Assembly: GCF_000150955.2 (NCBI RefSeq)
Contig: NC_011689.1
Span: forward strand, 496,001 to 560,000
Direction: 5' to 3'
DNA length: 64,000 nucleotides
From: Phaeodactylum tricornutum CCAP 1055/1
Taxonomy: Eukaryota; Bacillariophyta; Bacillariophyceae; Surirellales; Neidiaceae
Shown: positions 10,570 through 20,739 of the stretch, in pieces
How positions within the stretch are numbered: the stretch's first letter is position 1
How the letters are laid out: the number at the start of each line of letters is the position of its first letter
Program-made: the position numbers and the translations under genes
The notes under the pieces: model-generated
The model's input: the letters and a program-made list of their open reading frames with translations, nothing else
What the model was told of the DNA's origin: nothing
The model's database searches: none

Positions 10570-11764
10570 ATGGAAAAGATGCTCTTTACCCTCGCACTGC
10601 TCGCCTGGGCTACAATAGCAGTCTCCGCATGCCACAGCGACAATAGAAATATTTGACTCTTCGGATCAGCACCACCGCAGTCTACAGACCTTGAACACTA
10701 GTTTGTACGCCCTGAATGATTTCCTCTTTCGGGAAAGCGAGTGCCAGTGGGAGTTTTATGTGTATTCCGACTTGTGCCGAGGTTTTCCGTATCGATTTGA
10801 GATATTTACAGCTCCAACTAATATCACCACAATAGCGGACCCGACCCGGACCTGTTTCAGCGAAGGAGGAGAGTCCTTCGATTTTATGGCCAGCGGGAGC
10901 GGAATCTCATCAATCTCGTCTACCTCCGCTCCTCCTGTCAGAGGCTACTTTCTTGGATTCAATTTCGACGAAAACGTCACCGAGGCCAGCCCCTTCTACT
11001 ACACAATCAATGGCACAAACAACAAGGAAATCAAGTACATTTTTTGCGTGAAACTCACTCTCACCCAAAATATCTCTGGTACCGTGACAGATATCAATTT
11101 TAAACAGGTAGCTATTCAAATCAACGTGTCCCTCGACGGTACCCTCGGTGACTCAAGCGCGAATGCGTTTGAAGTCGATGCTGGTGTGGTCAGCACCGAC
11201 ACGAACAACGACATTGCATTCACGTCAAGTGCGGATCTGTGCAGTACCTTCAATGGCAATCCAACGCAGGGACAAGCCATTCCTATTTGCATTGTTTCGG
11301 ACAACCACCCGTTGGCTCGAATCGTGTCGGTAGAGGATCTTATGTTTTCTTCGGGCAGTTTCACCCAGTTGATCCTCGCGGACGGCAGTGCCGCGACGGG
11401 AGCCGAAGGGCTGTACGGAGTGCCAGATCCCTTGAACGCTGAGCATTGCGCCGTCAACAAGTGCATTCAGTACAATGTGATGCTGTACGCCGTATTTGCA
11501 ACGACGGGCGCAAACTTGGATATCACGATTCGAGGCAACGTGGTGCTAGCGATTGGCGACGGTACGCGTATGCTGCGCGCCCAATTCGAGCCCACCCGCG
11601 CATTGCAGGACGTGTTCCGTGAACGATCCTTTCGCTCGAAGATTGTGTTGCCGGCTCTGTCGACGACCGAGTCGGGTGCGGTCTCGACGCTCGGCGCGAA
11701 AAGTGTTGCGGCGATGTTCTCTTTCGCTGCGTTTGTGGCGACCTGTTGGTTGTTTGATCTGTAA
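10570..11764 (+). CDS. Secreted Cys-conserved tail-anchored family protein (copy 4, subfamily B), frame broken once
   Basis: The ATG at 10570 opens a clear signal peptide (MEKMLFTLALLAWATIAVSA). That frame ends at a TGA a few codons later, while the family's mature start (IEIFDSSDQHHRSLQ) and the rest of the protein lie in another frame running to 11764. One base gained or lost between about 10625 and 10650 would explain this; no intron fits. The downstream frame has all family features: FEIFTAP, TCFSEGG, YIFCVKLTLTQ, ADLCSTF, IPICIVSDNHPLARIVSVED, CAVNKCIQYNVMLYA, MLRAQFEPTRALQDVF, RSFRSKIVLPALS and a hydrophobic tail. It is closer to the copy at 19547-20739 than to the tandem A pair. Either a young pseudogene or a sequencing indel. 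Confidence 0.7.
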
Positions 11765-12481
11765 AAGATCGTACTCGTTGCTTGACGAAAGTGAGACTGA
11801 AACCAACGAACGGTCGGCAAAATAGTTGTCGGAAGTCCTTTCTAGAAGTTCTGCGAAATCCGAACGATTGCAAATGCAGATTCCATCAGTGTCAAGCGAC
11901 AATGGCACGCGTAACTTCTCATCTCCTCAAAGAGGGATCGCTCTGGTCACGGGTTTCTCTCCAGGCCAGTAGTTCACTTGCGGATGCTTCTTCTGAGGGC
12001 TGCTTCGATATGTACAAGTGGAAAGCGCTTCGCATGTGCGAACCGATGCGCCAAAAGGAAAGTTGCTGACTCCACGATTCCCATCTGTAACTTTACCGAG
12101 GCATACGCAAAGGGCTCACTGTCAAGTTGCTCGTTGCCGGCGTACCCAGTCTACCATACCAACACTCCCATGCACAAACTCGTTCGCTCTTGGCCTCGAT
12201 CTAACGCGATTTTGCGTTCCTCGAATGTCGGACATCCGTGATTGACAAAATTCGTGACCCGATTTCAAATTCTAGGTTACAGTTAACGCTCTAGACCGCG
12301 GAATACTATCGCACTAGAGTAAAACGCACGCTTTTCGTATGCGAGTGCCATTGACGGCTCACAGTATATTGCACTGTCATCCTCCAAACACAGTTTTCCT
12401 TCGTGTGCGACTACCATCAATCCTAGAATTGCCTCTGGTGCACATCGACTGTGAGTCAGGAACCAATAAAGGTGACTCCCA
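11765..12481. promoter_or_regulatory. Intergenic, upstream of the DUF6816-like gene
   Basis: No supported gene. TTACAGTTAA lies near 12281, and a CGACTGTGAGT copy of the recurring motif lies near 12448, about 30 bases before the ATG at 12482. Confidence 0.4.
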
Positions 12482-13414
12482 ATGGTACTGCGGTTTCTGG
12501 TAGCGATGGTGGGATGCTGGCACGGACTTGTCCCCACGCACTCTCTCGATTTACGGAGACACGCCACCACCTCTGTGGCCATGGATCGGCGGCACCTGTT
12601 GCGACAGACTTTAGGAATCTTGCCGATTGCCACGTCGGTGGTGACTGTCGAAAAGGTGAACGCCTTGGAGGCCAACGGTCTTGCGGCACGTCTGCAAAAG
12701 AAAGATCCAGCGCTACTCAAGAATCGTATTTTCAACATTCCGCCAGCCGCACAGGTGTACCCGTCCTGGTTGCGGGGCTCTTGGAAGGTATCCTCCAACC
12801 TGAACGGTTACTTGTTTCCGTCAAGAAAAATAACAAAAGAGAGGGTCACGCAGAACCCCGTTGTACCGGGCTTTCAAAAGTGTTCGGTCGTAACTACAGC
12901 CGATATTGGGAAGGAAGGAGTCGAATACGTGTGGAGGATTGATGCGTCCACGGGTCTCGAGGATCGAACGGCCAACTTTCCAGCAGCTATCAATGCCTAT
13001 CTAGGATACAAAGCAGTCAATGACGTCGTCTACGATGCGAGAGCCAACCCGAACAGAATATCGATCGATTTTGTGGATTATAAAACCGTCAATGCAGAGC
13101 GCGTTGAACTCTTTTGCAACGCTCGCGAATCGGAAACGTACACGGACGCGACGACCAACGAGCCCATTTTTGTGTGTAGAGAATACGCGAGACAAGTGAC
13201 CTTCGGGGCGGGTTCGACCGTCGGAGTTCCGCGACAAGTGGGCACCAACTATGCACACTTTTGGACGTGGAAGCAACAGGGTACCGATCGGATCGTTGGG
13301 AATTTGCTAACCGCCGGCTTTTTGGACCCACAGGATTCCCTGTATTTCGAAGAACCTACGCTACCCGTGGTCATATACAGCCATCTGATGAAAGGACAGC
13401 GAATATCCACGTAG
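12482..13414 (+). CDS. Probable thylakoid-lumen protein, DUF6816-like
   Basis: 310 residues from ATG 12482. The N-terminus has two parts: a hydrophobic signal-like stretch (MVLRFLVAMVGCWHGLVP), then a second targeting region with twin arginine (DRRHLLRQTLGILP), a hydrophobic core and an A-x-A type end (VNALEA). This is the layout of proteins sent through a secondary plastid and then by the Tat route into the thylakoid lumen. The mature domain contains YPSWLRGSWKVSSNLNGY, a hydrophobic-Trp pattern I associate with the plant and cyanobacterial DUF6816 family; the assignment is from memory. No catalytic residues are known. The role is likely in photosynthetic membrane function, but this is inference. 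Confidence 0.7.
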   Translation: MVLRFLVAMVGCWHGLVPTHSLDLRRHATTSVAMDRRHLLRQTLGILPIATSVVTVEKVNALEANGLAARLQKKDPALLKNRIFNIPPAAQVYPSWLRGSWKVSSNLNGYLFPSRKITKERVTQNPVVPGFQKCSVVTTADIGKEGVEYVWRIDASTGLEDRTANFPAAINAYLGYKAVNDVVYDARANPNRISIDFVDYKTVNAERVELFCNARESETYTDATTNEPIFVCREYARQVTFGAGSTVGVPRQVGTNYAHFWTWKQQGTDRIVGNLLTAGFLDPQDSLYFEEPTLPVVIYSHLMKGQRIST

Positions 13415-13536
13415 ATTTTTTTTTACTGCAGGAATGAAGCCAGTTCGTTTCGTGTGGAGATGATTGCCGTCTAATGAACAAGGAGCTGACTTGGGGCAAT
13501 CAAATGTAAATACTAGTAGTTAAAGACAACTTAAAT

Positions 13537-14228
13537 TTACTCGTCGTCGTCATCTTCTGCAGTAATCAAAAAATAGAAATTGTGAGAAAAGAGTTGCAGG
13601 ATATGAAGCATTGGCAAAATTATATTCTGTTCCACTTACCATCCTCATCATCGTCGTCATCCTCGTCGGTCATACGAATAGCCTTGATAGAGAAATTATC
13701 CCACGCATTTTCGTTGCCGGGCTCCTTCACGATCGTATACAGAGGCTTGATGACAATTTCCTCTTCGTCTTCCTCTTCTTCTGCCGCATCCTCCTCGTCA
13801 TCGGCAGCACCATTGGCACCGGCATCTTCGTCTTCCTCCTCCTCTACATCCTCTTCGCCGTTCGTTTCTTTCTCAACATACACGGATTCGCTTTCTTCGT
13901 CATCATCATCGTCCACTTCCTCATCGTTGGCTACCACCACAGACGCCATGGGAGTGGAATCCATCTCCGGCATGGCGGGCGTCTTGGCTTGCTTGTGGGC
14001 TACCAACCGCGCTTCCTTGTCGGCTTGCACTTTTTGCAAACCAATATCGGGGTGTGTCGCTAATCCCATATCAATCAACCATTCCTCGTTGAGGGTGGGC
14101 CACAGAATCCACCCCGCCGTAACGGTCAAAGGGAACACCCAGAGTACCGTTTCACGCCCCACACTTATCCCAGCGTTCAACTGACGTGCCAAGCTCTGTT
14201 GGAGCAAGCGACCCATAAGACGAGACAT
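13537..14228 (-). CDS. Acidic single-pass membrane protein, one intron
   Basis: Spliced as complement(13537-13556, 13640-14228), 202 residues. The intron (13557-13639, 83 bases) has donor GTAAGT and a TACTGCAG acceptor and joins an Asp/Glu-rich run to a six-residue EDDDDE end; reading through it would give a non-acidic GKWNRI end. The N-terminus is basic and amphipathic (MSRLMGRLLQQSLARQL), like a mitochondrial pre-sequence, followed by one membrane helix at about residues 27-45 (WVFPLTVTAGWILWPTL). Residues 100-165 and the C-terminus are long Asp/Glu runs. I do not recognise the family. A small organelle inner-membrane protein with an acidic soluble tail is the most I can infer. Confidence 0.7.
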
Positions 14229-14808
14229 AGTCTGATAAATTCAAACAAAGTGCGGAACGAACGTTTAACAGTTAGCCCGGGCTAGAGAGACGTTGTAAGC
14301 AATTGTTGCCAAGGCAGCAACAAGTCGGTCGATGCCTGCCGAGGTTGGCAAGTTGCTTCGTCCCGCGCATCGACCAGACGAACACACACACACACACACA
14401 CACAGCGCCTTCGGGGCCGGACAGTCCCTCGTCGGTAGTCCATTCGGCTGCGGCCTTGAACTCCCGTCGCAAATTCAAGTCTATACTTATACTCAAACTC
14501 GAAGCTTTTGGAATGATGAAACGATTCCTCCCACGTCACGAGTTTCTAGTCGATGGAGTCGAGAATCGACGTCATCGATTCGGCAAAATTGCTCTACTGT
14601 CAGTTATGATAGCCTGACAACGATACCGATACGTTGCTCCCCCCAGTGCTTACCCATCCAATTCTTTGCGACTATGCCATTCCGAAACAAGACAGACTTT
14701 ACTTCACTTGCTAGCCACTAGGTCAAACACGAATAGAAAAGATTGCATCGCGATTGCTACCTGTTTAAAGTCCCCTTTCCCAGTAACTAGTGCTTGCTGG
14801 CTACAATT
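14229..14808. other. Intergenic with CA microsatellite
   Basis: 580 bases between two minus-strand genes, holding the promoter of the acidic protein. A pure (CA)n run of about 23 bases lies at 14382-14404. No supported gene. Confidence 0.5.
14382..14404. repeat. (CA)n microsatellite
   Basis: Eleven CA units without interruption. Confidence 0.95.
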
Positions 14809-17800
14809 CTAGAAGTCGAAGTCCGGCTCTACTTGCGTCAAAAATTCGTCCAATTGCTCGACTTCGGGCCGGTCGAGCTTTCCGGCGGGGCCGCTATCGA
14901 AAGCATATTCCATATCGGTGAACGTACTCTCGCGATGCAGATCGTCGAAATGATTTTCAATGGTGGCATCCTCCATTCTTTCATCAGGAGACTCAACAAG
15001 CATGGTGACCCGTCGGGCGTCCTGCTTGCTATTGAGGTGCCGGTTTCTGTCTAGCTGTCGCGAGTCGTGTCCTTCGTTATCGGAAGAACACGAGTCGTAT
15101 CCGGAAAGTTCCTGTGTCAGAGGGAGAAATCTGCCTTGATCGGTATCATCCATTGCTCTATCGCCTTGCTCTCGCTTGCCCCGCAAAGGAGTAAATAGCT
15201 GCTTCTCCGGAGCAGTGTTGTAAGAAGACGGAGAGTTATTGCTCTCCGAGTATACATTGCCTATAAGCTCGTTGCTTTGCGTCGACGGATCATTTGTGAC
15301 CGATCCGGCAGCGTCTTCTACCTCCTTGACCACAGAATTGCGAGAGAACATCTGGGAAAGAGTTGTGAATGAAGTTGTAGCAAGCGAACTTGCAACATTG
15401 TCCTGGTTGCTCTCCTTTGCCGGAGATTCATTTGTCAGCAGATTGCCGGAAGTTGACTCACTTTGTTCGTTCGCTTGTTTTTGTCCCATGACGGAAGGCG
15501 ACTCCCAAGGCAATCTAGTTGGTCCAACCTCATCTGCCTTGGGCAAAGTTTCCGCAACTGATTGTTGGGTGTCTGTCTTGTCAGAAGCTATTTGTACTGA
15601 CATGCTTGTTACGGCTGTACTACTGATCGTCCCATGGTTGGAACTGGAGAAATCTGTTGCCGGTATGGTTGTATCGGTGGCGACTCGGTCGAGGGCCGTG
15701 TTGAGATTTTTCACGTGCGCAGAAATTTCCACGTCATCAAGTTCGTCTTCATCATCAGCGGCACGCTTACAGTCAACCACATTCTTGACAAATTTGGGGA
15801 GGGGCAAATCGGAAAGAGCGGCCCACAAGCGGATTTCCAATAGTTGTTCTTGAGACACGCCTTTTTTATTGTTGCGTCGGCTGCTGATGACAGGACCTTC
15901 ATCATGGGCCATGCTGAGGTTGGTCGCTCCACGAATGTAGCCTCCACGGATACCTTGGAGCCCGTTGAAATAGTGTACACCTTCTTTGCGCGCGTTACGT
16001 CCCGTCGCGTCGGCTCCTGGTGGAAAGAACTTGAGGTCCACCTTTTGAAAGCCCAAATCGAATAATCGGTAGAGGATTTCGTCTTCCTTGCACAAAATGC
16101 GCACGTTGCTCAGTACGCGCTCGCAACTATTTTCCGTCACTGGGACGTTGGCGAACTTGACCCAACGCTCCAAAAGCTCAACGTCCCATACGGCAAGCTC
16201 ATTTCTCCGGTCGTCTAAAAGAGGTACACCGTGTCGTACCAAATACTGGGCCAGACCTTCCGAGGTGGTGAAGGATTCGGAAATGTCCGGGTGGACGTAT
16301 TTTCCCGATCTGTAATCAAAGCCGAGTTTCCGTAAGGTCGGTAAAACTTCCCGCACAAAACGCGGCAGGCCATCCTTGAGATACCAGGGTCGCTTGTCCT
16401 TTTTCGCTTTTTTGACGACCACTTTCTTGGCGGGTTCCGGAGCCTCTGTCGACACATCGCACTGCGATACAACAGCGTGGCTACCGTTGGCGGTGGACAT
16501 ATCTTCGTCCATTTCGGAAGCATCGTCAACCATGGTGTCGACGCGGGAGTGTTCAATTTCTAGCTCGGCAGTGGTGAGCAACGCCTGGTAGTCGGTACGT
16601 GGGGGCAACTGTTGCCATACGGGGAGGGGTCGGGAGGAGGCAGCGGCCCATACTCGGAGACGCAAATAGGCTTCCGTCATTTTGGGTGATGCGTCCTCGG
16701 GTAACTGCAAACTCCACGCGTTCCGGACCCATTCGCGGAATGACGTGTACAGATCGGGATCTATAGCAAAGTAGTGGACTCCACGGACGCGGCGTCCACG
16801 ACGGGCTTCTTGAGAATTGGCACCGGGGACGTAGACGTTAATGCCGTCTGATTCGAAACCCAGATCACGGAGAATGACGAGAATCATGCGGAGATCATTT
16901 TCCTTGCGCGGACTGCGAACGTTCAGAAGTTCGCGGGCACTGTCGGGGCCTTGGATTGGAACATTAGCGAAGCGTACCCAGCGGTGTAGCATGGTGGCCT
17001 CCGCTTCGGTCAGCACTCCGGTTGGGACGTAGTCATTGGGATTCTTACGGTACGCCGCGGCTGCAGCTTCGTTGGGACAGTAGTTGGGAATGCCGGTGAA
17101 GCAGAGGAATTTGCGTAATCCGGTAGCGCTCGTAAACGTGACGGGCTGACCTTCCCACTGGACGCTCGTAGGGAGCTGGTAGCCGTCGTTCGTTCGAACG
17201 AATCTGAGTTTCTCCAAAGCCGGCCAAACTTGGGAGCGAAACCCCGGAATGGCTTCGTATTTCCACCAATGGGCATTGCGTCGTAATTTTTTGGTCTTGT
17301 TCAATTTTTCGGCCGGGGCAGGACGCTTACGTGCCGTGTTTCCGGTCGAGGATGTGTGTTGAAGAAGGTGTTTGGCTTGACTGTGAGTTGTCGAACGTTG
17401 GCGTGCTTTGGTGCTTTTGGCTCCCGAATGAGATTTGCATTTTCGCGAAATCTTGGTAGAAGCAGTAGACACGCGGTGGGAAGCCGGTTTGACAATCGGC
17501 ACGGTCCGGCTGTTCCGACGGTCGTGGACGTCCAATACCGGCATGGTTCGGGTCACCGCAGTGATACATTCGTCTGTGTCGTCGTCGCTTTCCGCTTCCA
17601 ATGTCAATCGCGACACGGACTCGGTATCACGCGGAGGTGCCAGTTGTTGTGTTTCCGTCAGGTAGGCAATAACATCGGTGGGTGTTTTAAAGTAGTCTCG
17701 TCCCAGTACGCCTTGCTTGGCCGACTTTCCCGGACGGATGTAGTACCATTGGTCAGTGACAATGTGCGCGGCTTTGACTTTCCAACCGTCGCGCACCAGC

Positions 17801-19038
17801 TTGCGCCAGAGTGTCTTCCAATCGAGTGCGTCCATCCGAGTGAGTTCGTCGCCGGTTCCGTCATCATCGGATTCGCCGAGACGGGGCTTGGCAGGATCGC
17901 GTGGTTTCGTCCGACATCCTGTGGGTGTAGCCGGAGGCATCGCGTGGGTGGAACGGGAGACCGAAGAACTGTCGTGACAACGATGACTATTGGAGGCCTC
18001 AACTGCCTCGGGCCCTCGCCATCCGTAATGGGTTCGGCAAAAGCTTTGCAATGCGGCGAGGGTCGACAGGTAGTCGGTACCTTCTACCGTACCGGGCCGA
18101 CAGGATCGATTGGGTAGAACATACCAGCAAGGTTCTCGCTTACGTGCGGCGGATGCGTGCGGGGGCGGTAGAGAGGTGCTCCATTTGCTGAGCTGCAGTT
18201 TGTTCCAGACAGTCTCCCAGGAATCGTGCGGTTTCAACGCGTGTTTGAGTGGAGGCGGCGTCAAGGCCGGGGAAGACATAATAAAGGTGGACGATACGGG
18301 AGGAGAAGTCATGGACGATTTGGGAGGGGGCGCTGCGTAATCTACGGGTACTTGTCCGACAACTGTCTCCGTACCAACGCCAACGCTGTCCACAAGCGAC
18401 TCTTGGTTCAAGGCTTGATCGACCAATTCCACGACGGCTTCCATCGCTTCTTGATACCCTTTCCAGAGCAGTTCTGCCTCTTCGTCGTCCCCAAACACGT
18501 CGCGTTGTTGCTCGGGTGTTATCATGAGGGCGAGCGACGCCAACGTGTAGGGTCGACAGTCTCCATTCTTGTCCGAGCAGTCTTCCTCCACAGCAGAGTT
18601 CTCTGAGGCTACGTATTCTGCCGATTCGTCCCATCGTTGTACAGAGCGCAGTTTTTTATCGACTGATACTCCGGAGCGTCCCAGCAAACACACGACGGGC
18701 CGAGGAGCAATCCGTCCCAGCGTTTCGTCTACCACCACGCGGGTCCATTGGGCGACACCTCGAGGTGACATGTGCACCCGTTGCTGCCGACACGCTTCTC
18801 GAGCGCTCTCGAAGTACCGCGCTGGCCACCACACAAAAGTGGGCCGGTTGGGGCGTTCCGGGAGTGAGAAACGGTACCAACAGAGGCCGCGTACGGGTTC
18901 CGTCATGGTGAAACAACTGGGGGGGTCCGTGGTAGAACTATGATCTGCCGTCGCTACACACCAGCGGATTCGGCTGCCGGAGTCCGGTTTCGACAGCGGC
19001 GCGTGTCCTCGGCGCGACGGGCGTGCCGTTCGAATCAT
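14809..19038 (-). CDS. Large protein with tandem Trp-rich modules, function unknown
   Basis: 1,409 residues in one exon from ATG 19038. Visible layout: residues 45-140, a domain with WYRFSLPERPNRPTFVWWP that has a PWWP-like look; about 270-345 and 400-465, two short modules sharing W..LW.KL...W and a WYY.PG-type core; a basic Ser/Lys/Thr-rich linker; then two larger modules of about 220 residues (about 580-800 and 870-1100). The larger modules share W-x-x-V.P.L.KL.F, FT...GL..FL...G.P, L.RWV.FANVP, LLNVR/LSNVR, K.....L.DLGF, GVHYF and R.WAA.S..PLP in the same order. The last 300 residues are low-complexity Ser/Thr/Asp. Basic linkers suggest a nuclear protein, perhaps chromatin- or DNA-associated. 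I cannot name the family; the shared module may be an undescribed domain of stramenopiles. Confidence 0.75.
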   Translation of the reverse strand: MIRTARPSRRGHAPLSKPDSGSRIRWCVATADHSSTTDPPSCFTMTEPVRGLCWYRFSLPERPNRPTFVWWPARYFESAREACRQQRVHMSPRGVAQWTRVVVDETLGRIAPRPVVCLLGRSGVSVDKKLRSVQRWDESAEYVASENSAVEEDCSDKNGDCRPYTLASLALMITPEQQRDVFGDDEEAELLWKGYQEAMEAVVELVDQALNQESLVDSVGVGTETVVGQVPVDYAAPPPKSSMTSPPVSSTFIMSSPALTPPPLKHALKPHDSWETVWNKLQLSKWSTSLPPPHASAARKREPCWYVLPNRSCRPGTVEGTDYLSTLAALQSFCRTHYGWRGPEAVEASNSHRCHDSSSVSRSTHAMPPATPTGCRTKPRDPAKPRLGESDDDGTGDELTRMDALDWKTLWRKLVRDGWKVKAAHIVTDQWYYIRPGKSAKQGVLGRDYFKTPTDVIAYLTETQQLAPPRDTESVSRLTLEAESDDDTDECITAVTRTMPVLDVHDRRNSRTVPIVKPASHRVSTASTKISRKCKSHSGAKSTKARQRSTTHSQAKHLLQHTSSTGNTARKRPAPAEKLNKTKKLRRNAHWWKYEAIPGFRSQVWPALEKLRFVRTNDGYQLPTSVQWEGQPVTFTSATGLRKFLCFTGIPNYCPNEAAAAAYRKNPNDYVPTGVLTEAEATMLHRWVRFANVPIQGPDSARELLNVRSPRKENDLRMILVILRDLGFESDGINVYVPGANSQEARRGRRVRGVHYFAIDPDLYTSFREWVRNAWSLQLPEDASPKMTEAYLRLRVWAAASSRPLPVWQQLPPRTDYQALLTTAELEIEHSRVDTMVDDASEMDEDMSTANGSHAVVSQCDVSTEAPEPAKKVVVKKAKKDKRPWYLKDGLPRFVREVLPTLRKLGFDYRSGKYVHPDISESFTTSEGLAQYLVRHGVPLLDDRRNELAVWDVELLERWVKFANVPVTENSCERVLSNVRILCKEDEILYRLFDLGFQKVDLKFFPPGADATGRNARKEGVHYFNGLQGIRGGYIRGATNLSMAHDEGPVISSRRNNKKGVSQEQLLEIRLWAALSDLPLPKFVKNVVDCKRAADDEDELDDVEISAHVKNLNTALDRVATDTTIPATDFSSSNHGTISSTAVTSMSVQIASDKTDTQQSVAETLPKADEVGPTRLPWESPSVMGQKQANEQSESTSGNLLTNESPAKESNQDNVASSLATTSFTTLSQMFSRNSVVKEVEDAAGSVTNDPSTQSNELIGNVYSESNNSPSSYNTAPEKQLFTPLRGKREQGDRAMDDTDQGRFLPLTQELSGYDSCSSDNEGHDSRQLDRNRHLNSKQDARRVTMLVESPDERMEDATIENHFDDLHRESTFTDMEYAFDSGPAGKLDRPEVEQLDEFLTQVEPDFDF

Positions 19039-19546
19039 CGATCCTATTGGAATGCACTACTGTATATACGGTACTCGTTTGAACCGTACTTACATATTCC
19101 TGTTCGCGCCGGACGAGTGTCTTCTCGCGCAAGAGAGGGGCTCGCTCGTCTCTATCGCCGGTCTACCAAACCTGTAGCTCTAGCTAGTGGAGACCAACAT
19201 GGCGTGGACACTTTTACTCCTCACAGTCAGCCTGCCTCTCTCGCCTGTCTTCCATCCTTCTTCGCTTACTGACAGTGACAGTGAATGCTTCGCTTCGTTT
19301 ACCTGTTCACTACTTAATACCGCCGTCCTATGCACCGCACGCTTTTTCTAGCTAGATGTAACTGTAAACTAAGTGTACCGACAATGCTTGCCTATTTCTT
19401 TTCAAATAATGGAGTACTGGTACCACTACGAGTTGTCCTTACGGTCGGTCATTCGACTGACAGAGACCTTTTCCACACCGAAAAGGTCGACCGCATACGT
19501 TTCACTATATTTCTCCTGGGAGACTTTCCAAATATATCCTAGCCGC
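19039..19546. promoter_or_regulatory. Intergenic, upstream of the module protein
   Basis: About 500 bases with no supported gene. Contains the promoter of the 1,409-residue protein, TCACAGTC near 19223, and GTAACTGTAAAC near 19362. Confidence 0.4.
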
Positions 19547-20739
19547 TTACACGGCAAACATCCAGCCGCTGACCAGAGCCGCACCCAACGACACCATCGC
19601 CGCCGTTATCTTCGTGCCGACCGTCGAGACCGCACCCGACTCGGTCGTTGGCAGAGCCGGCAACACAATCGTCGAGCTAAAGGCTTGTTCATGGAGCGCG
19701 TCCTGCAACGCCCGGGTGGGCTTGAATTGAGCGCGTAGCGTACGCGTACCGTCGCCAATTGCCAGCACTATGTTGCCGCGAATCGTGATATCCAAGTTGT
19801 CGCCCACCGTCGCAATTATGGCGTACAACATCACATTGTACTGAATGCACTTGTTGGCGAGGCAATGAGCAGCATTCAAAGGCTCCGGCACTCCGTACAA
19901 GTCCGCGGCTCCCGGAGCGGCACTACCGCTCGCAATAATCGACTGGGTGAGACTGTCACCTGACGTGAAGGATAGGTCCTGGACCGAAACAATGCTGGCC
20001 AACGGGTGGTCATCCGAAACAATGCAAATGGGAATGTTTTCTCCCTGCGTGGGGTTGCCGCTGAAAGTACTACACAGACCCGCACTCGCTGTATACTCCA
20101 AATCGTTGTCCGTGTCGGTGCCCGCCGCACCGGTATCTACTTCGAACGGGTCCACGCTGGAGACGCCCAAGGTACCCTTCAAAGCAACATTCATCTGGAT
20201 GGCTACTTCTTTGAAGTTCATATATGTCACGGTTCCCTCGATTTCCTGGGTGAGGGTTAATATTACACAAAAGATGAACTTGATTTCCTTGTCGGGGGAC
20301 TCGCCAATTTCGTAGTAGAACGGACTGGACACGTTTATGTCTTCGAGAAAGGTATTGTCGCAGAAAGCTACACCCGGGTTAATAACAGTAGTTTGGCGTG
20401 ACAGTCCGCTCCCAGTAGCAGTGTCGTTGAAAAACTCGCCTCCATTACTGTAGCAGGAAGTGTCGGATCCCCGGTCGGATCGGCATTCTCTGGAGCCGTG
20501 AATACCTCAAACCGTCCACTAGCCGCCTCATCTCCTGCATGTAGGTGAAAGATTGTTCGTAAAGCTCCCGAGACATAAACAGCATTTTGGAAAGTTATGT
20601 TGTATTTATCAATGAAGGTTTGCAGGCCACGGTCCGAAGAATCGAGGATCGACGCTGCATGGTCGTTGTCGGATATGGAACTCACCTCAGTGATCGATAA
20701 GACAACGAGGGCGAAAGTGAAGAAGATATTAGTCAACAT
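19547..20739 (-). pseudogene. Secreted Cys-conserved tail-anchored family protein (copy 5, subfamily B), frame broken once
   Basis: The ATG at 20739 opens a signal peptide (MLTNIFFTFALVVLSITEVS). The first frame covers DSSDRGLQTFIDKYNITFQN and GRFEVFTAPENADPTGDPT, then leaves the family pattern; the family continues in another frame from about 20467 with CYSNGGEFFNDTATGSGLS, SPFYYEIG, FIFCVILTLTQ, LCSTFSGNPTQGENIPICIV, CLANKCIQYNVMLYA, RTLRAQFKPTRALQD and a hydrophobic tail ending at 19547. A single-base indel near 20465-20470 accounts for it; I see no intron there. Copy 4 (10570-11764) is its closest relative, on the opposite strand and also broken once in the N-terminal half. Pseudogene or sequencing error cannot be told apart from one sequence. 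Confidence 0.65.

Noticed and set aside
13611-14184. Long plus-strand frames rich in Ser or Phe/Ile opposite the acidic protein
   Set aside because: They are the complement of Asp/Glu codon runs, a common artefact of repetitive acidic coding sequence.
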